Shown piece after piece: positions 41,590-50,281 of a stretch of 64,000 nt of DNA. The DNA lies in NCBI GenBank assembly GCA_965217615.1, contig CBDCIT010000048.1, positions 1-64,000 of the forward strand, written 5' to 3'. The notes below the pieces were generated by a model. That model was given only the letters and a program-made list of their open reading frames with translations, had not been told where the DNA came from and did not search any database. The position numbers and the translations under genes are program-made. This DNA is from CAVOAK01 sp965217615. Lineage in GTDB: Bacteria > Pseudomonadota > Alphaproteobacteria > UBA8366 > CAVOAK01. Each line of letters starts with the position of its first letter. The first letter of the stretch is position 1.

Positions 41590-43161
41590 TTAGATCGGTA
41601 GCGCCTGCGGGCGAGCCGCCCGCAGCCAGGTTACAAGAATCATTCGCGTTACCATCACCGCGGTGAACATCGACGTCACGATTCCAATCGCCAGCGTGAC
41701 GGCAAACCCCTTTACTGGCCCCGACCCGAACGCGAACAGCAATACAGCTGCGATTAGCGTCGTCAGGTTGGAATCGACAATCGTCACGATTGCCCGCTTG
41801 TAGCCGTTTTCAATCGCCGAGATCGGTGTGCGCCCATTGTTCACTTCTTCGCGTATGCGCTCAAAGATCAGCACGTTCGCATCGACGGCCATGCCAATCG
41901 TCAACACGATGCCGGCGATGCCGGGCAATGTCAGGGTGGCTTGCAATAGCGACAGCACGGCGACAATCAGCACAAGATTAAGAATCAGCGCAAAATCGGC
42001 CATGATGCCAAAACGGCCGTAGACGACGACCATGAATATGGTCACCAAAACGATGCCGATAATGCTCGCGATTCGACCGGCATCGATTGAATCCTGCCCG
42101 AGCCCGGGCCCGACGGTCCGCTCCTCGAGAATGTTCAGCGGCGCCGGCAGCGCGCCCGCACGCAGCAAGAGCGCAAGGTCCTGTACCTCTTGAGTGGTAA
42201 ATTGACCGGTTATTACGCCGCTGCCGCCGGGGATTGGCTCGCGGATGTTGGGTGCGCTGATGACCTTGCCATCGAGCACGATGGCCAGCAGGCGGCCCAC
42301 ATTCTGAGCAGTTATGTCGCCGAACTTGCGCGCGCCGATGGAGTTGAAGCGAAAACTGACGACCGGCTGACTTTGCTGGAATGTCGGCTGCGCGTCGATC
42401 AATGTGTCACCGCCAAGCTCGACGCGTTTGCGAACCAAATAGCGACGCGTCCGGTCCGCCTCCGTTGGGTCGTCCGACGGCAACAGCATTATGCCGGGCG
42501 GCACCTTGGTCGTGGCATCACCGAAGGGCTGCGCGGCGTTGACGAGATGGAAGGTGAGTTTTGCTGTTTTGCCAAGTAGCCGCTTTACGCGTTCCGGATT
42601 CTTGACGCCCGGGAGCTGGACCAGGATGCGGTCCTGACCCTGTCGCTGGATTGTCGGTTCACGCGTTCCTGTTTCATCGATCCGCCGGCGTACAATCTCG
42701 ATGGACTGTGCAACGGCGCTGCTCCGACGTTCGCGAATCGCGTCTTCGGTCAGTTGAACCCGAAATGCGCCATCCTCGCTGAGCGAGATCTCCGCATCGG
42801 TATTGAGGCTTGTGATCTGCGAGCGAATATCTTCGCGCCGATCGGCATCGCGAAGTCGAAAGACCACACCATTACCCTCTATACCGAGACCGCTGTAACG
42901 CACCCGCGCCGTGCGGAGCGTCACACGTAGCGCATCGACCATGGCCTCGAGTTGTTCGCGAACGACAGCATCGACCTCAACTTCGAGCAGAAGATGCGAT
43001 CCGCCTTGCAGGTCCAGACCCAGATTGATTTGTTTGCCCGGAGCCCAGTTGGGCAAACTCTCGAACGTTCGCTCGCCGAAGACATTCGGTATCGCGTAAA
43101 GAAACCCAAGCACGCAAACAGCGGAAATGAGGATCTTTTTCCAGGGTGGGAAATGCAGCAT
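41590..43161 (-). CDS. secD: Protein translocase subunit SecD
   Basis: 523 residues, partner of SecF. After the first helix: GLDLQGGSHLLLEVEVD, the P1 head domain with RQGQDRILVQLPGVKNPER, then VLTIGMAVDANVLIFERIREE and VDSNLTTLIAAVLLFAFGSG in the membrane core. Start taken at 43161 (MLHFPPWKK); the longer frame up to 43326 is Arg-rich and not family-like. It follows yajC by 16 bp. Confidence 0.96.
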   Translation of the reverse strand: MLHFPPWKKILISAVCVLGFLYAIPNVFGERTFESLPNWAPGKQINLGLDLQGGSHLLLEVEVDAVVREQLEAMVDALRVTLRTARVRYSGLGIEGNGVVFRLRDADRREDIRSQITSLNTDAEISLSEDGAFRVQLTEDAIRERRSSAVAQSIEIVRRRIDETGTREPTIQRQGQDRILVQLPGVKNPERVKRLLGKTAKLTFHLVNAAQPFGDATTKVPPGIMLLPSDDPTEADRTRRYLVRKRVELGGDTLIDAQPTFQQSQPVVSFRFNSIGARKFGDITAQNVGRLLAIVLDGKVISAPNIREPIPGGSGVITGQFTTQEVQDLALLLRAGALPAPLNILEERTVGPGLGQDSIDAGRIASIIGIVLVTIFMVVVYGRFGIMADFALILNLVLIVAVLSLLQATLTLPGIAGIVLTIGMAVDANVLIFERIREEVNNGRTPISAIENGYKRAIVTIVDSNLTTLIAAVLLFAFGSGPVKGFAVTLAIGIVTSMFTAVMVTRMILVTWLRAARPQALPI

Positions 43162-43177
43162 AGGGCCGTGTAACCCG

Positions 43178-43639
43178 TCAGCCGTCTTGTTGCTTCTTGC
43201 CCGCGAGTTTGCTGAATAGACCGCCCTCGCGCTGAACAGACTTATCCTTATCCGTGCCCTTGTTCTCGCCGCCGGCCTGTTTCTCGCCCTTGCCGCCGGA
43301 CTTCGCCGAAGTCGACCTAGCTTCACCGGTCTTCGTCACGACGTCCTGAATGGTCATCCGGGCGACACGCACTCTTACGCCGTCGGCAATCTCTACCGTT
43401 ACGTCCTCGTTGCCCTCAACAGCTTTCACGACCGTCGCGTAAATTCCGCCACCGGTGATGATTTTGTCGCCCTTTTTGGTGGCGGTGACGGATTCACGAT
43501 GGGCTTTCTGGCGCTTCTGCTGCGGACGAATCAGCAGGAAGTAGAACACGGCGAAAATCAGGATCAATGGCAAAAGCGACACGAATATGTCGCCGCTACC
43601 GCCGCCCCCAGCCTGTGCCCATGCTTCGGAAATTAGCAT
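43178..43639 (-). CDS. yajC: Preprotein translocase subunit YajC
   Basis: 153 residues. One membrane helix (IFVSLLPLILIFAVFYFLLI) followed by RPQQKRQKAHRESVTATKKGD, the KxGD-type loop GGGIYATV and the VRVARMTIQDVV strand. The C-terminal 50 residues are Lys/Gly-rich and extend beyond the usual 110, a lineage feature. Start at 43639 (MLISEAWAQ) fits the family. First gene of yajC-secD-secF-Mth938, divergent from the DUF815 ATPase. Confidence 0.95.
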   Translation of the reverse strand: MLISEAWAQAGGGGSGDIFVSLLPLILIFAVFYFLLIRPQQKRQKAHRESVTATKKGDKIITGGGIYATVVKAVEGNEDVTVEIADGVRVRVARMTIQDVVTKTGEARSTSAKSGGKGEKQAGGENKGTDKDKSVQREGGLFSKLAGKKQQDG

Positions 43640-43838
43640 GAAATACTCCTTATTGGTCTGCAACTCAGCGCGCAGACGGGCGGACTATAGCCACCCAAGG
43701 CCCAAATGCAATCAAGACTCACTGCCATGTTATTCGGCCGGTCAGGCGATTGACCTAACTCTACCTTGTGGTACGGTCGTTGGCCGACTCAGCATCTTGG
43801 GGCGCGATGCCCTGCCATCCGTCAGCTTGCCAGGAGAC

Positions 43839-44696
43839 ATGACCGAACGACTGAACGATTCGCTGCTTGGCCGTATTGCAGATGCTCTTGAACGCATGGT
43901 GCCAACGCACAAAGCCGAGACGGACTTGGATATTGCCGATGCGTTCGTTTGGCGCGCGGAAGGGGAGTCACTCGAGCCGGTCGCCGATGTCAATCGGATC
44001 GATCTCAGTCTGCTCAAGGGAATTGACCGCCAGCGAGACATACTGCTGGAAAACACCCGCCGATTCGCCAAGGGATTACCGTCCAACAACGCATTGCTGT
44101 GGGGCGCGCGCGGCAGCGGTAAGAGCTCGCTGGTCAAGGCCGTTCACGCGAGCATCAGCGAAGATGCCACGCACTCGCTTGTCCTGGTCGAACTCCATCG
44201 CGAGGACACTCCTACGCTTCCGCGACTGCTCGGACTGTTGCGAGCACAGAAACGCCGCACGATTTTATTCTGCGACGATTTGTCGTTCACCCAGGAGGAC
44301 GCGCGATACAAATCGCTCAAGGCAGTCCTAGAGGGCGGGATCGAAGGCCGTCCGGAAAACGTGATCTTCTACGCGACGTCGAACCGCCGTCATCTGATGC
44401 CGCGCGATATGATTGAAAACGAGCGGTCGACGGCGATCAATCCGTCGGAGTCGGTGGAGGAAAAGGTCTCATTGTCCGACCGGTTTGGACTTTGGCTCGG
44501 TTTTCACGCCTGCGATCAGGACACTTTCTTTGCAATGATCGAGGGCTATATCGGCTTCTATGGACTGAAGACCGATCCGGTTCAGTGGAAAGCTGAGGCC
44601 ATCGAGTGGTCGGTCACGCGGGGGGCCCGTTCGGGCCGCGTAGCATGGCAATTCATCCAGGACCTCGCCGGACAACTGGGGCAGCGCTTGGACTGA
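43839..44696 (+). CDS. DUF815-family AAA ATPase
   Basis: 285 residues. Walker A ALLWGARGSGKSSLVKAV, Walker B RRTILFCDDLSF, sensor I VIFYATSNRRHLMPRD, arginine region DRFGLWLGFHACDQDTF. The family is widespread but has no assigned function. ATG 43839 follows AGGAGA. Classic place between yajC and nlpD in this lineage, convergent with nlpD (8 bp apart). Confidence 0.92.
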   Translation: MTERLNDSLLGRIADALERMVPTHKAETDLDIADAFVWRAEGESLEPVADVNRIDLSLLKGIDRQRDILLENTRRFAKGLPSNNALLWGARGSGKSSLVKAVHASISEDATHSLVLVELHREDTPTLPRLLGLLRAQKRRTILFCDDLSFTQEDARYKSLKAVLEGGIEGRPENVIFYATSNRRHLMPRDMIENERSTAINPSESVEEKVSLSDRFGLWLGFHACDQDTFFAMIEGYIGFYGLKTDPVQWKAEAIEWSVTRGARSGRVAWQFIQDLAGQLGQRLD

Positions 44697-44704
44697 CCAT
44701 TCAG

Positions 44705-45745
44705 TCAGCGTGGCGAGGCCTGCTCCGCAAGATATCGCTTGGGATCCACCGCGCGTTTTCCTTTGCGCAGCTCGAAGTGAAGCTGCGGTGTCGTAACGTT
44801 GCCACTGCTGCCGACGCGAGCAACCGTTTGGCCTCGTTTTACGACTTCGCCACGGGCGACCAGTAATTGTTCATTGTGGGCGTATGCCGACATGAACCCA
44901 TCGGAGTGCTTGATCAGCAGCAGATTACCGAAACCACGAAGTTCGTTTCCACTATAGGCGACAATACCGTTCTCTGCCGCCTTCACCGCAGCTCCGCGCG
45001 GCGCCAAAATATTGATGCCATCGTTGTGGAGCCCCTTTCCCTTGGGACCGAACCCGGAAATGACTCGGCCGCCTGTCGGCCAAGCGAACGTCGCCGAAGC
45101 ACGCGTGGGAGGACGTGCCAAGGCTGGTCCGCGCCGGGGTTTTGACGACAGCTTAATCGCTGATTTTTGCGTCGCACCGACTTTCGTCCTCGTCTGGGCT
45201 TGCGACAAGGCGGCGGTTGCGGGTCGACCGGCAGGGAGTCTCAGTTTTTGCCCGACGATGATCGTGTGGGGCGGCGGCAGGTCGTTTAGACGCACCAGTT
45301 CGTTCATTGCAACCTGAAAGTGTTGCGAGATTTCATTAACCGTGTCGCCTGCGACGACGGTGTGCAGGCGCGGCGACGGCAAACTCAGTCGCTGGCCGAC
45401 CATAAGCAAGTAGGGCGGTCGCAGATTGTTGGCGTCGATGATGCCGCGAATCGAATTACCGTAGCGCCGTGCGATTCCATAGACCGTATCGCCCTTGCGA
45501 ACCGTGTACGCGCCGTCAGCCGGTCTCGGTAGCGCAGCCGGTCGCTTTGTGACCTTCAGCGGGCGTTCGCCGAAAATGACGACATCGACCCTGGGCGCAG
45601 TACAGGCCGACACCCCGAATACGATCGCTAATCCGAGCAGCAGCCGAACCGGCGGAAACCCAATCCAGCCGTTGGCGCGAACGGACCCAATTCGCTGCAG
45701 CCTGGCGCTACCAGCCGACACCACTCTCCGCACCCTCGAGGCCAC
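44705..45745 (-). CDS. nlpD: NlpD/LppB-type lipoprotein, LysM repeats plus degenerate LytM domain
   Basis: 346 residues. Lipobox FGVSAC after a hydrophobic core gives an outer-membrane lipoprotein. Two LysM repeats (YTVRKGDTVYGIARRYGNS and HTVVAGDTVNEISQHF). The C-terminal M23 domain is degenerate: the usual HxGxD reads HNDGIN, and the second metal site is SAYAHN and PQLHFELRKG, so catalytic ligands are lost. This is the NlpD pattern, an activator of cell-wall amidases at division rather than an enzyme. Start overlaps pcm; the true start could be slightly downstream. Confidence 0.92.
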   Translation of the reverse strand: MASRVRRVVSAGSARLQRIGSVRANGWIGFPPVRLLLGLAIVFGVSACTAPRVDVVIFGERPLKVTKRPAALPRPADGAYTVRKGDTVYGIARRYGNSIRGIIDANNLRPPYLLMVGQRLSLPSPRLHTVVAGDTVNEISQHFQVAMNELVRLNDLPPPHTIIVGQKLRLPAGRPATAALSQAQTRTKVGATQKSAIKLSSKPRRGPALARPPTRASATFAWPTGGRVISGFGPKGKGLHNDGINILAPRGAAVKAAENGIVAYSGNELRGFGNLLLIKHSDGFMSAYAHNEQLLVARGEVVKRGQTVARVGSSGNVTTPQLHFELRKGKRAVDPKRYLAEQASPR

Positions 45746-46364
45746 CGGTCATCGTCACAAACCTCGCAGGACCCAAATCCTCGGCATCGAACCCATCTGG
45801 CGTACGCCGGACTCGGACAATCTGTTGGTGTTCTCGGTCATCACCGATCGGCACAACCATGACTCCATCCGGCATCAACTGGTCGGCCAATGTTGGCGGG
45901 ATATCGGCTGCGGCAGCTGTAACGATGATGCGTGCGAACGGTGCCTGCTCCGGCCAGCCGAGACCGCCGTCCCCGAGTTTTGTCGTGATATTGTGGCGTT
46001 TCAATGCCGCAAAACGCTTCTCCGCGGCGGTGAAGAATTCGGCTGTTCGCTCGATCGTGTAGACGCGCCGTGCGAGGTACGACAAGACCGCCGTCTGATA
46101 TCCTGAACCAGTGCCGACTTCGAGGACCTTTAAGCGATCGCCGACATCCAACGCCTGCGTCATAAGGGCCACAACATGCGGTTGGCTAATTGTCTGGCCA
46201 TATCCAATCGGCAGCGCGACGTTCTCATAGGCCTGATCGAGAAAGGTTTGCGGCACGAACTCCTCGCGTGGCACACGCTCCATTGCGGCAAGCACACGGG
46301 TGTCGCCAATACCACCGCGCCGCAAATCCATGATGAATCGGATTTGCTGGCTGGCGAGCGTCAC
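45708..46364 (-). CDS. pcm: Protein-L-isoaspartate O-methyltransferase
   Basis: 218 residues, SAM-dependent repair enzyme for isoaspartyl residues. Signature ENVALPIGYGQTISQPHVVALMTQ split over the active-site loop, SAM site LEVGTGSGYQTAVLSYLA, then ERTAEFFTAAEKRF and DGGLGWPEQAPFARIIVTAA. The ATG overlaps the surE stop by 4 bases. The surE-pcm pair is typical in proteobacteria. Confidence 0.96.
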   Translation of the reverse strand: MTLASQQIRFIMDLRRGGIGDTRVLAAMERVPREEFVPQTFLDQAYENVALPIGYGQTISQPHVVALMTQALDVGDRLKVLEVGTGSGYQTAVLSYLARRVYTIERTAEFFTAAEKRFAALKRHNITTKLGDGGLGWPEQAPFARIIVTAAAADIPPTLADQLMPDGVMVVPIGDDREHQQIVRVRRTPDGFDAEDLGPARFVTMTGGLEGAESGVGW

Positions 46365-47116
46365 GAGAAGGCTTTTCTCAAGGTCCGCACCATCCCTCGA
46401 TGCGTAAGGTCCACATGTAGCGGCGTGACCGCAATATATCCATCGGCAATCGCATTATAGTCGGAATTCTGACGCAGCTTCCAGCGTTTCGACGGACCAA
46501 TCCAATAATACCACCGACCGCGCGGATCCGTCAGCTTGATGATGTCGTTTTCCGCCTCGAGACGTCCTTGGTTTACAACCCGGACACCCTTCACCGACCC
46601 TGCCACAAGGTTCGGAATGTTGACATTCATGAAGACGTCTTCAGGCCAGGTGTGGCTGGTGAGCTCGCGAACCACGCGCGGTGCAAGTTGCTCGGCCGTC
46701 GCCCATTTGGCCGGATGGTCCGGGTCAACCTCGAGGCTAAGGGCAACGGCGGGAATTCCGAGGAGCGTCGCTTCCATAGCCGCCGCAACCGTGTCGGAAT
46801 AGGTGACATCTTCGCCAACATTCATTCCCCGATTGACGCCGGTCAACATGAGATCGGGCCGTTTTGCGCCCATCACTTCGCCGATAGCAAACATAATGCA
46901 ATCCGTCGGGCTTCCGTCGAGAGCAAAGCGTTTTTTCGCGAGTTTGCGCAGACGCAATGGCCGGTGCAGCGTGAGCGAATGGCCGGCGCCGCTCTGTTCG
47001 ATCTCCGGGGCGACAACCCAGACATCGCTGGAAAGTTCCCGGGCAATACGTTCAAGTGTCTACAGGCCCGAGGAGCGGATTCCATCGTCATTCGCCAGCA
47101 GTATGCACGCTTTGCT
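46361..47116 (-). pseudogene. surE: 5'-nucleotidase SurE, start codon lost and internal amber stop
   Basis: Frame reads SKACILLANDDGIRSSGL, stop TAG (47062-47060), then TLERIARELSSDVWVVAPE, QSGAGHSLTLHRPLRLRK and on to LDGSPTDCIMFAIGEVMG, TGVNRGMNVGEDVTYSDTVA and the normal C-terminus. No ATG, GTG or TTG lies in frame before the NDDG metal site, and the serS stop lies just upstream. The only usable start, TTG 46957, gives 198 residues without the Asp-Asp metal ligands. So SurE is probably inactive while the rest of the sequence is well kept, meaning recent decay. pcm downstream depends on coupling to this gene. Confidence 0.85.
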
Positions 47117-47139
47117 TAGGTCTGGCGGTGGCCTGGAGC

Positions 47140-48423
47140 TCATGCGGTCGCGTCGTTGGCGATGCGATCGCGCCCGTTCATGTAGGGCGATAGAACTTCC
47201 GGAAGAACGATTGAGCCGTCTTCCTGTTGATAGTTCTCCAGCACCGCGATTAGCGTGCGACCGACTGCAAGACCGGAACCGTTAAGCGTGTGGACGAAAC
47301 GGGTTCCCTTCTCGCCCGGCGTTCTGAAACGGCCGCCCATGCGCCGCGCCTGAAAGTCCCAGCAATTGGAGCAGCTCGAAATTTCCCGATACATGCCCTG
47401 TCCGGGCAGCCACACTTCGATGTCGTAGGTCTTACGCGCCCCGAACCCCATGTCGCCCGTGCACAACGTCACCACGCGGTAGGCAAGTCCGAGACGCTTC
47501 AAGACTTCCTCGGCGCATTCCGTCATGCGCTCCAACTCGGCCTCCGACTCGTCTGCGTGCGTGATCGACACCAGTTCGACCTTGTTGAACTGATGCTGGC
47601 GGATCATGCCACGGGTATCTTTTCCCGCCGCTCCGGCCTCCGAGCGGAAGCAAGGCGTGTGCGCTGTGACGCGGATCGGCAAGTCGGCGGCGTCGAGGAT
47701 CGTATCCGCTGCAAGCGCCGTAAGCGGCACTTCGGCGGTGGGGATCAGCCAATAATCGTTTGTCGTCCGGAACAGGTCGTCGACGAATTTAGGCAATTGG
47801 CCAGTGCCATACATCGTGTCGTCACGGACCAATACAGGCGGCGCAATCTCGGTGTAGCCGAACTCGCTGGTGTGCAGATCCAGCATAAACGCCGACAACC
47901 CCCGCTCGAGTTTGGCGAGAGCGTCCTTGAGGACCACGAACCGCGCACCCGACAGCTTCGCCGCGGTCTCGAAATCCATCATGCCGAGCGCCTCGCCCAG
48001 CTCATAATGCTGTTTCGGGGCAAAGGCGAAGGCGGGTTTCTCGCCGACTTCCCGCAACAACGCGTTCGCACTCTCATCCTCGCCGTCGGGAACGTCGGGC
48101 GCCGGTAGGTTCGGTAGATCCGCAAGCAACGCGTCGAGATCCGAAGCAAGAGCACGCTCATCGGCCTCAGCCTTGGCAATGTCGTCTTTCAACCCCTGAA
48201 CTTCAGCAACCAGGGCGGCCGCGTCTTCGCCTTTCTGCTTTGCTGCGCCAATCTGGCGCGAGGCCTCGTTGCGACGATTGAGCATCTCCTGAAGCGCTGT
48301 CTGCGACGCTCGGCGCTTTGCATCGATTTTCAGGATTTGGCCGCTTAGTGGTTCCAGGCCACGCCGTTTCAGACCACGGTCGAAATCCTCCGGATCGTCG
48401 CGGATGGCTCTTATGTCATGCAT
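47140..48423 (-). CDS. serS: Seryl-tRNA synthetase
   Basis: 427 residues, class II. N-terminal long coiled coil for tRNA-Ser binding (residues about 30-105), motif 2 CFRSEAGAAGKDTRGMIRQH, serine/ATP site TGDMGFGARKTYDIEVWLPG and REISSCSNCWDFQARRM, motif 3 NGSGLAVGRTLIAVLENYQ. Normal length, ends TATA-stop 24 bp before the surE remnant. Confidence 0.98.
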   Translation of the reverse strand: MHDIRAIRDDPEDFDRGLKRRGLEPLSGQILKIDAKRRASQTALQEMLNRRNEASRQIGAAKQKGEDAAALVAEVQGLKDDIAKAEADERALASDLDALLADLPNLPAPDVPDGEDESANALLREVGEKPAFAFAPKQHYELGEALGMMDFETAAKLSGARFVVLKDALAKLERGLSAFMLDLHTSEFGYTEIAPPVLVRDDTMYGTGQLPKFVDDLFRTTNDYWLIPTAEVPLTALAADTILDAADLPIRVTAHTPCFRSEAGAAGKDTRGMIRQHQFNKVELVSITHADESEAELERMTECAEEVLKRLGLAYRVVTLCTGDMGFGARKTYDIEVWLPGQGMYREISSCSNCWDFQARRMGGRFRTPGEKGTRFVHTLNGSGLAVGRTLIAVLENYQQEDGSIVLPEVLSPYMNGRDRIANDATA

Positions 48424-48497
48424 TGCGTCGCCCCTACTCCGGCATCATGAGTCAAGCCTCACATGGATTGCGCACGGCAATGAATTCGCGCCGACGG

Positions 48498-49316
48498 TCA
48501 ATCGGCCGGCGACTGGTCAACCGACTCCTCGGCATCGTCCCCTAACGTCTCGTCTTCGTCTTCCCGTTTCTTCTCGATTATGCGGGCGCACCAGATCGAT
48601 ATTTCATATAGCAGAATAATCGGCACCGCGAGGCCGATTTGGCTCAACGGATCAGGCGGTGTCAGAATTGCCGCGGCGACGAATGCGAGGAGGACTGCAT
48701 AGCGGCGCTTGCGCTTGAGCCCTTCGCTCGTCGCAAACCCGACACGCACTAGGAGACTGATCACAACCGGCAATTCGAAGGCGAGACCGAAGGCGAAAAT
48801 CAGCCGCATGACGAGCGCGAGATACTGATCGACCTTTGGTTCGAGCTCGATCGCCAGCAAACCGGCCCCTCCGAACTGCTCGAAGCTAGCGAAGAACTGC
48901 CAGGCGATCGGTAACACCAAGTAATAGACGAAGGCGCCGCCGCCGAAAAAAAGGAACGGCGTGGCGATGAGAAACGGCAGGAAGGCCATCTTCTCGCGCT
49001 TGTAGAGGCCCGGCGCCACAAACGTCCAAAGCTGAATGGAGATCAGCGGAAACGAGACGAAGAGCGCAGCGAAGAACGCGACCTTTACGTCGGTAAAAAA
49101 CTTCTCATGCAAGGCTGTAAAAATGAGCCGGCGTTCCGTGTCGCCCTGCCACAGATCGGCTAGAGGCGCGACAAGGAAGTTGAAAAGCGGCGCGGCAAAA
49201 AAGAAACAGACGATGAAGGCAATGATGAAGCCGATAACCGAGTAAAGTAGCCGAGATCTGAGCTCAACCAGATGGTCGAGCAACGCCATCTTCTGGTCTT
49301 CGACGCTCTCCGTCAC
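48498..49316 (-). CDS. tatC: Twin-arginine translocase receptor component TatC
   Basis: 272 residues, six membrane helices. Family motifs: HLVELRSRLLYSVIGFI at the N-terminus, FPLISIQLWTFVAPGLYKRE (with the conserved FxxxxQxWxFxxPGLyxxE pattern), FGLAFELPVVISLLV. The cytosolic C-terminal tail is acidic (KKREDEDETLGDDAEESVDQ). Stop overlaps nothing; tatB stop is 2 bp before its start. Confidence 0.97.
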   Translation of the reverse strand: MTESVEDQKMALLDHLVELRSRLLYSVIGFIIAFIVCFFFAAPLFNFLVAPLADLWQGDTERRLIFTALHEKFFTDVKVAFFAALFVSFPLISIQLWTFVAPGLYKREKMAFLPFLIATPFLFFGGGAFVYYLVLPIAWQFFASFEQFGGAGLLAIELEPKVDQYLALVMRLIFAFGLAFELPVVISLLVRVGFATSEGLKRKRRYAVLLAFVAAAILTPPDPLSQIGLAVPIILLYEISIWCARIIEKKREDEDETLGDDAEESVDQSPAD

Positions 49317-49318
49317 AG

Positions 49319-49822
49319 CTAGAGAACCCCGCCTGAGCGTTTCGCCGCGGCGTCCAAATCATCGTCCCGACTGACCGGTTGCTCGTCTAGGTCAGCTTCC
49401 TTCTGCTCGCTGTCCGCCGCACCAGACTCCGCGACTGCGGTCGCCTCGTCCTGTACCTTCTCTTCCTCAATCGGCACACTTGCGGTCGCCTTGTCCAGTA
49501 TCAGCCCGTCCTCAATCGGCGGCGCCATCGCATCTTCGAGGCCGCTTACTGCGCCCTCGAAGTCGCCCGTCGGATCAACGGAATCGATAAGGGACTGCGA
49601 AATGTCGGATTTGGTCGTTTCTTCCAGCTCCTTGCGGAGTTCCTGGAGCTCGGAATCGCGGATAACATCTTCGACGCCGCTTTGGAATTCTCGCGCCATG
49701 TCGCGGAGTTTGCGAAACCAGTAAGACACGGTCCGCAAGACGCGCGGCAACTCCTTCGGGCCCACGACGATAACGGCGACGACCGCAACGAGGAAAATCT
49801 CTTGCCAGCCCATGCCCAGCAT
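49319..49822 (-). CDS. tatB: Sec-independent translocase subunit TatB
   Basis: 167 residues: short N-terminal helix WQEIFLVAVVAVIVVGPKEL, the hinge Gly-Pro, and an amphipathic helix RVLRTVSYWFRKLRDMAREF. The C-terminal 100 residues are acidic and variable. Partner of TatC in substrate recognition. Confidence 0.95.
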   Translation of the reverse strand: MLGMGWQEIFLVAVVAVIVVGPKELPRVLRTVSYWFRKLRDMAREFQSGVEDVIRDSELQELRKELEETTKSDISQSLIDSVDPTGDFEGAVSGLEDAMAPPIEDGLILDKATASVPIEEEKVQDEATAVAESGAADSEQKEADLDEQPVSRDDDLDAAAKRSGGVL

Positions 49823-49868
49823 CGCGGTCCCTTATATCCCGCGGCGAAGTATGGCCGCGGACCGGTGC

Positions 49869-50108
49869 TCAGCCGTTGGCAGCCTGGTCTTTTTCGGCAG
49901 TATTGGCGACCCCGGCGTCGGCAGAATCGGGCGAAATCGTCCGTGGCGACTCCTTCGCGATCGCGTCGTCTTCCTTTACACCACTCTTGAAAGACTTGAG
50001 ACCCTTGCCGAAATCGCCCATCAGGCGAGAAAGCTTGCCGCCGCCGCCAAACAGAATAAGGACGACCGCCAGCACGATCAGCCAATGCCAAATACTGAAA
50101 GTACCCAT
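49869..50108 (-). CDS. tatA: Sec-independent translocase subunit TatA
   Basis: 79 residues: helix IWHWLIVLAVVLILFGGGG, then the amphipathic KLSRLMGDFGKGLKSFKSG. TAAGGA lies about 10 bases before the ATG as ribosome-binding site. The upstream region, about 170 bp, ends in IS256 copy 2, which separates the tat genes from scpB. Confidence 0.95.
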   Translation of the reverse strand: MGTFSIWHWLIVLAVVLILFGGGGKLSRLMGDFGKGLKSFKSGVKEDDAIAKESPRTISPDSADAGVANTAEKDQAANG

Positions 50109-50281
50109 ATTCTATAAATCCTTATTTTACTTGGCCGTTCAACCCGTCGGGTCGCGGATAATCGCAGAATCGGACCGCACCCGCAATGCCGCCACGCTCG
50201 TGGGGCGACTCCATCCACACTCATGTAGCTCTATTCGGCTGAATTTAAAGGGGAATTCGACAATCATTTGCAGCCTGGGCG

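Noticed and set aside
33155..47062. Possible amber recoding, because both the MBL fragment and surE have an in-frame TAG
   Set aside because: TAG is the normal terminal stop of intact genes here, for example the first Mo-hydroxylase (5706-5708), cysQ and the PuuD-domain gene; both affected genes also carry other damage.
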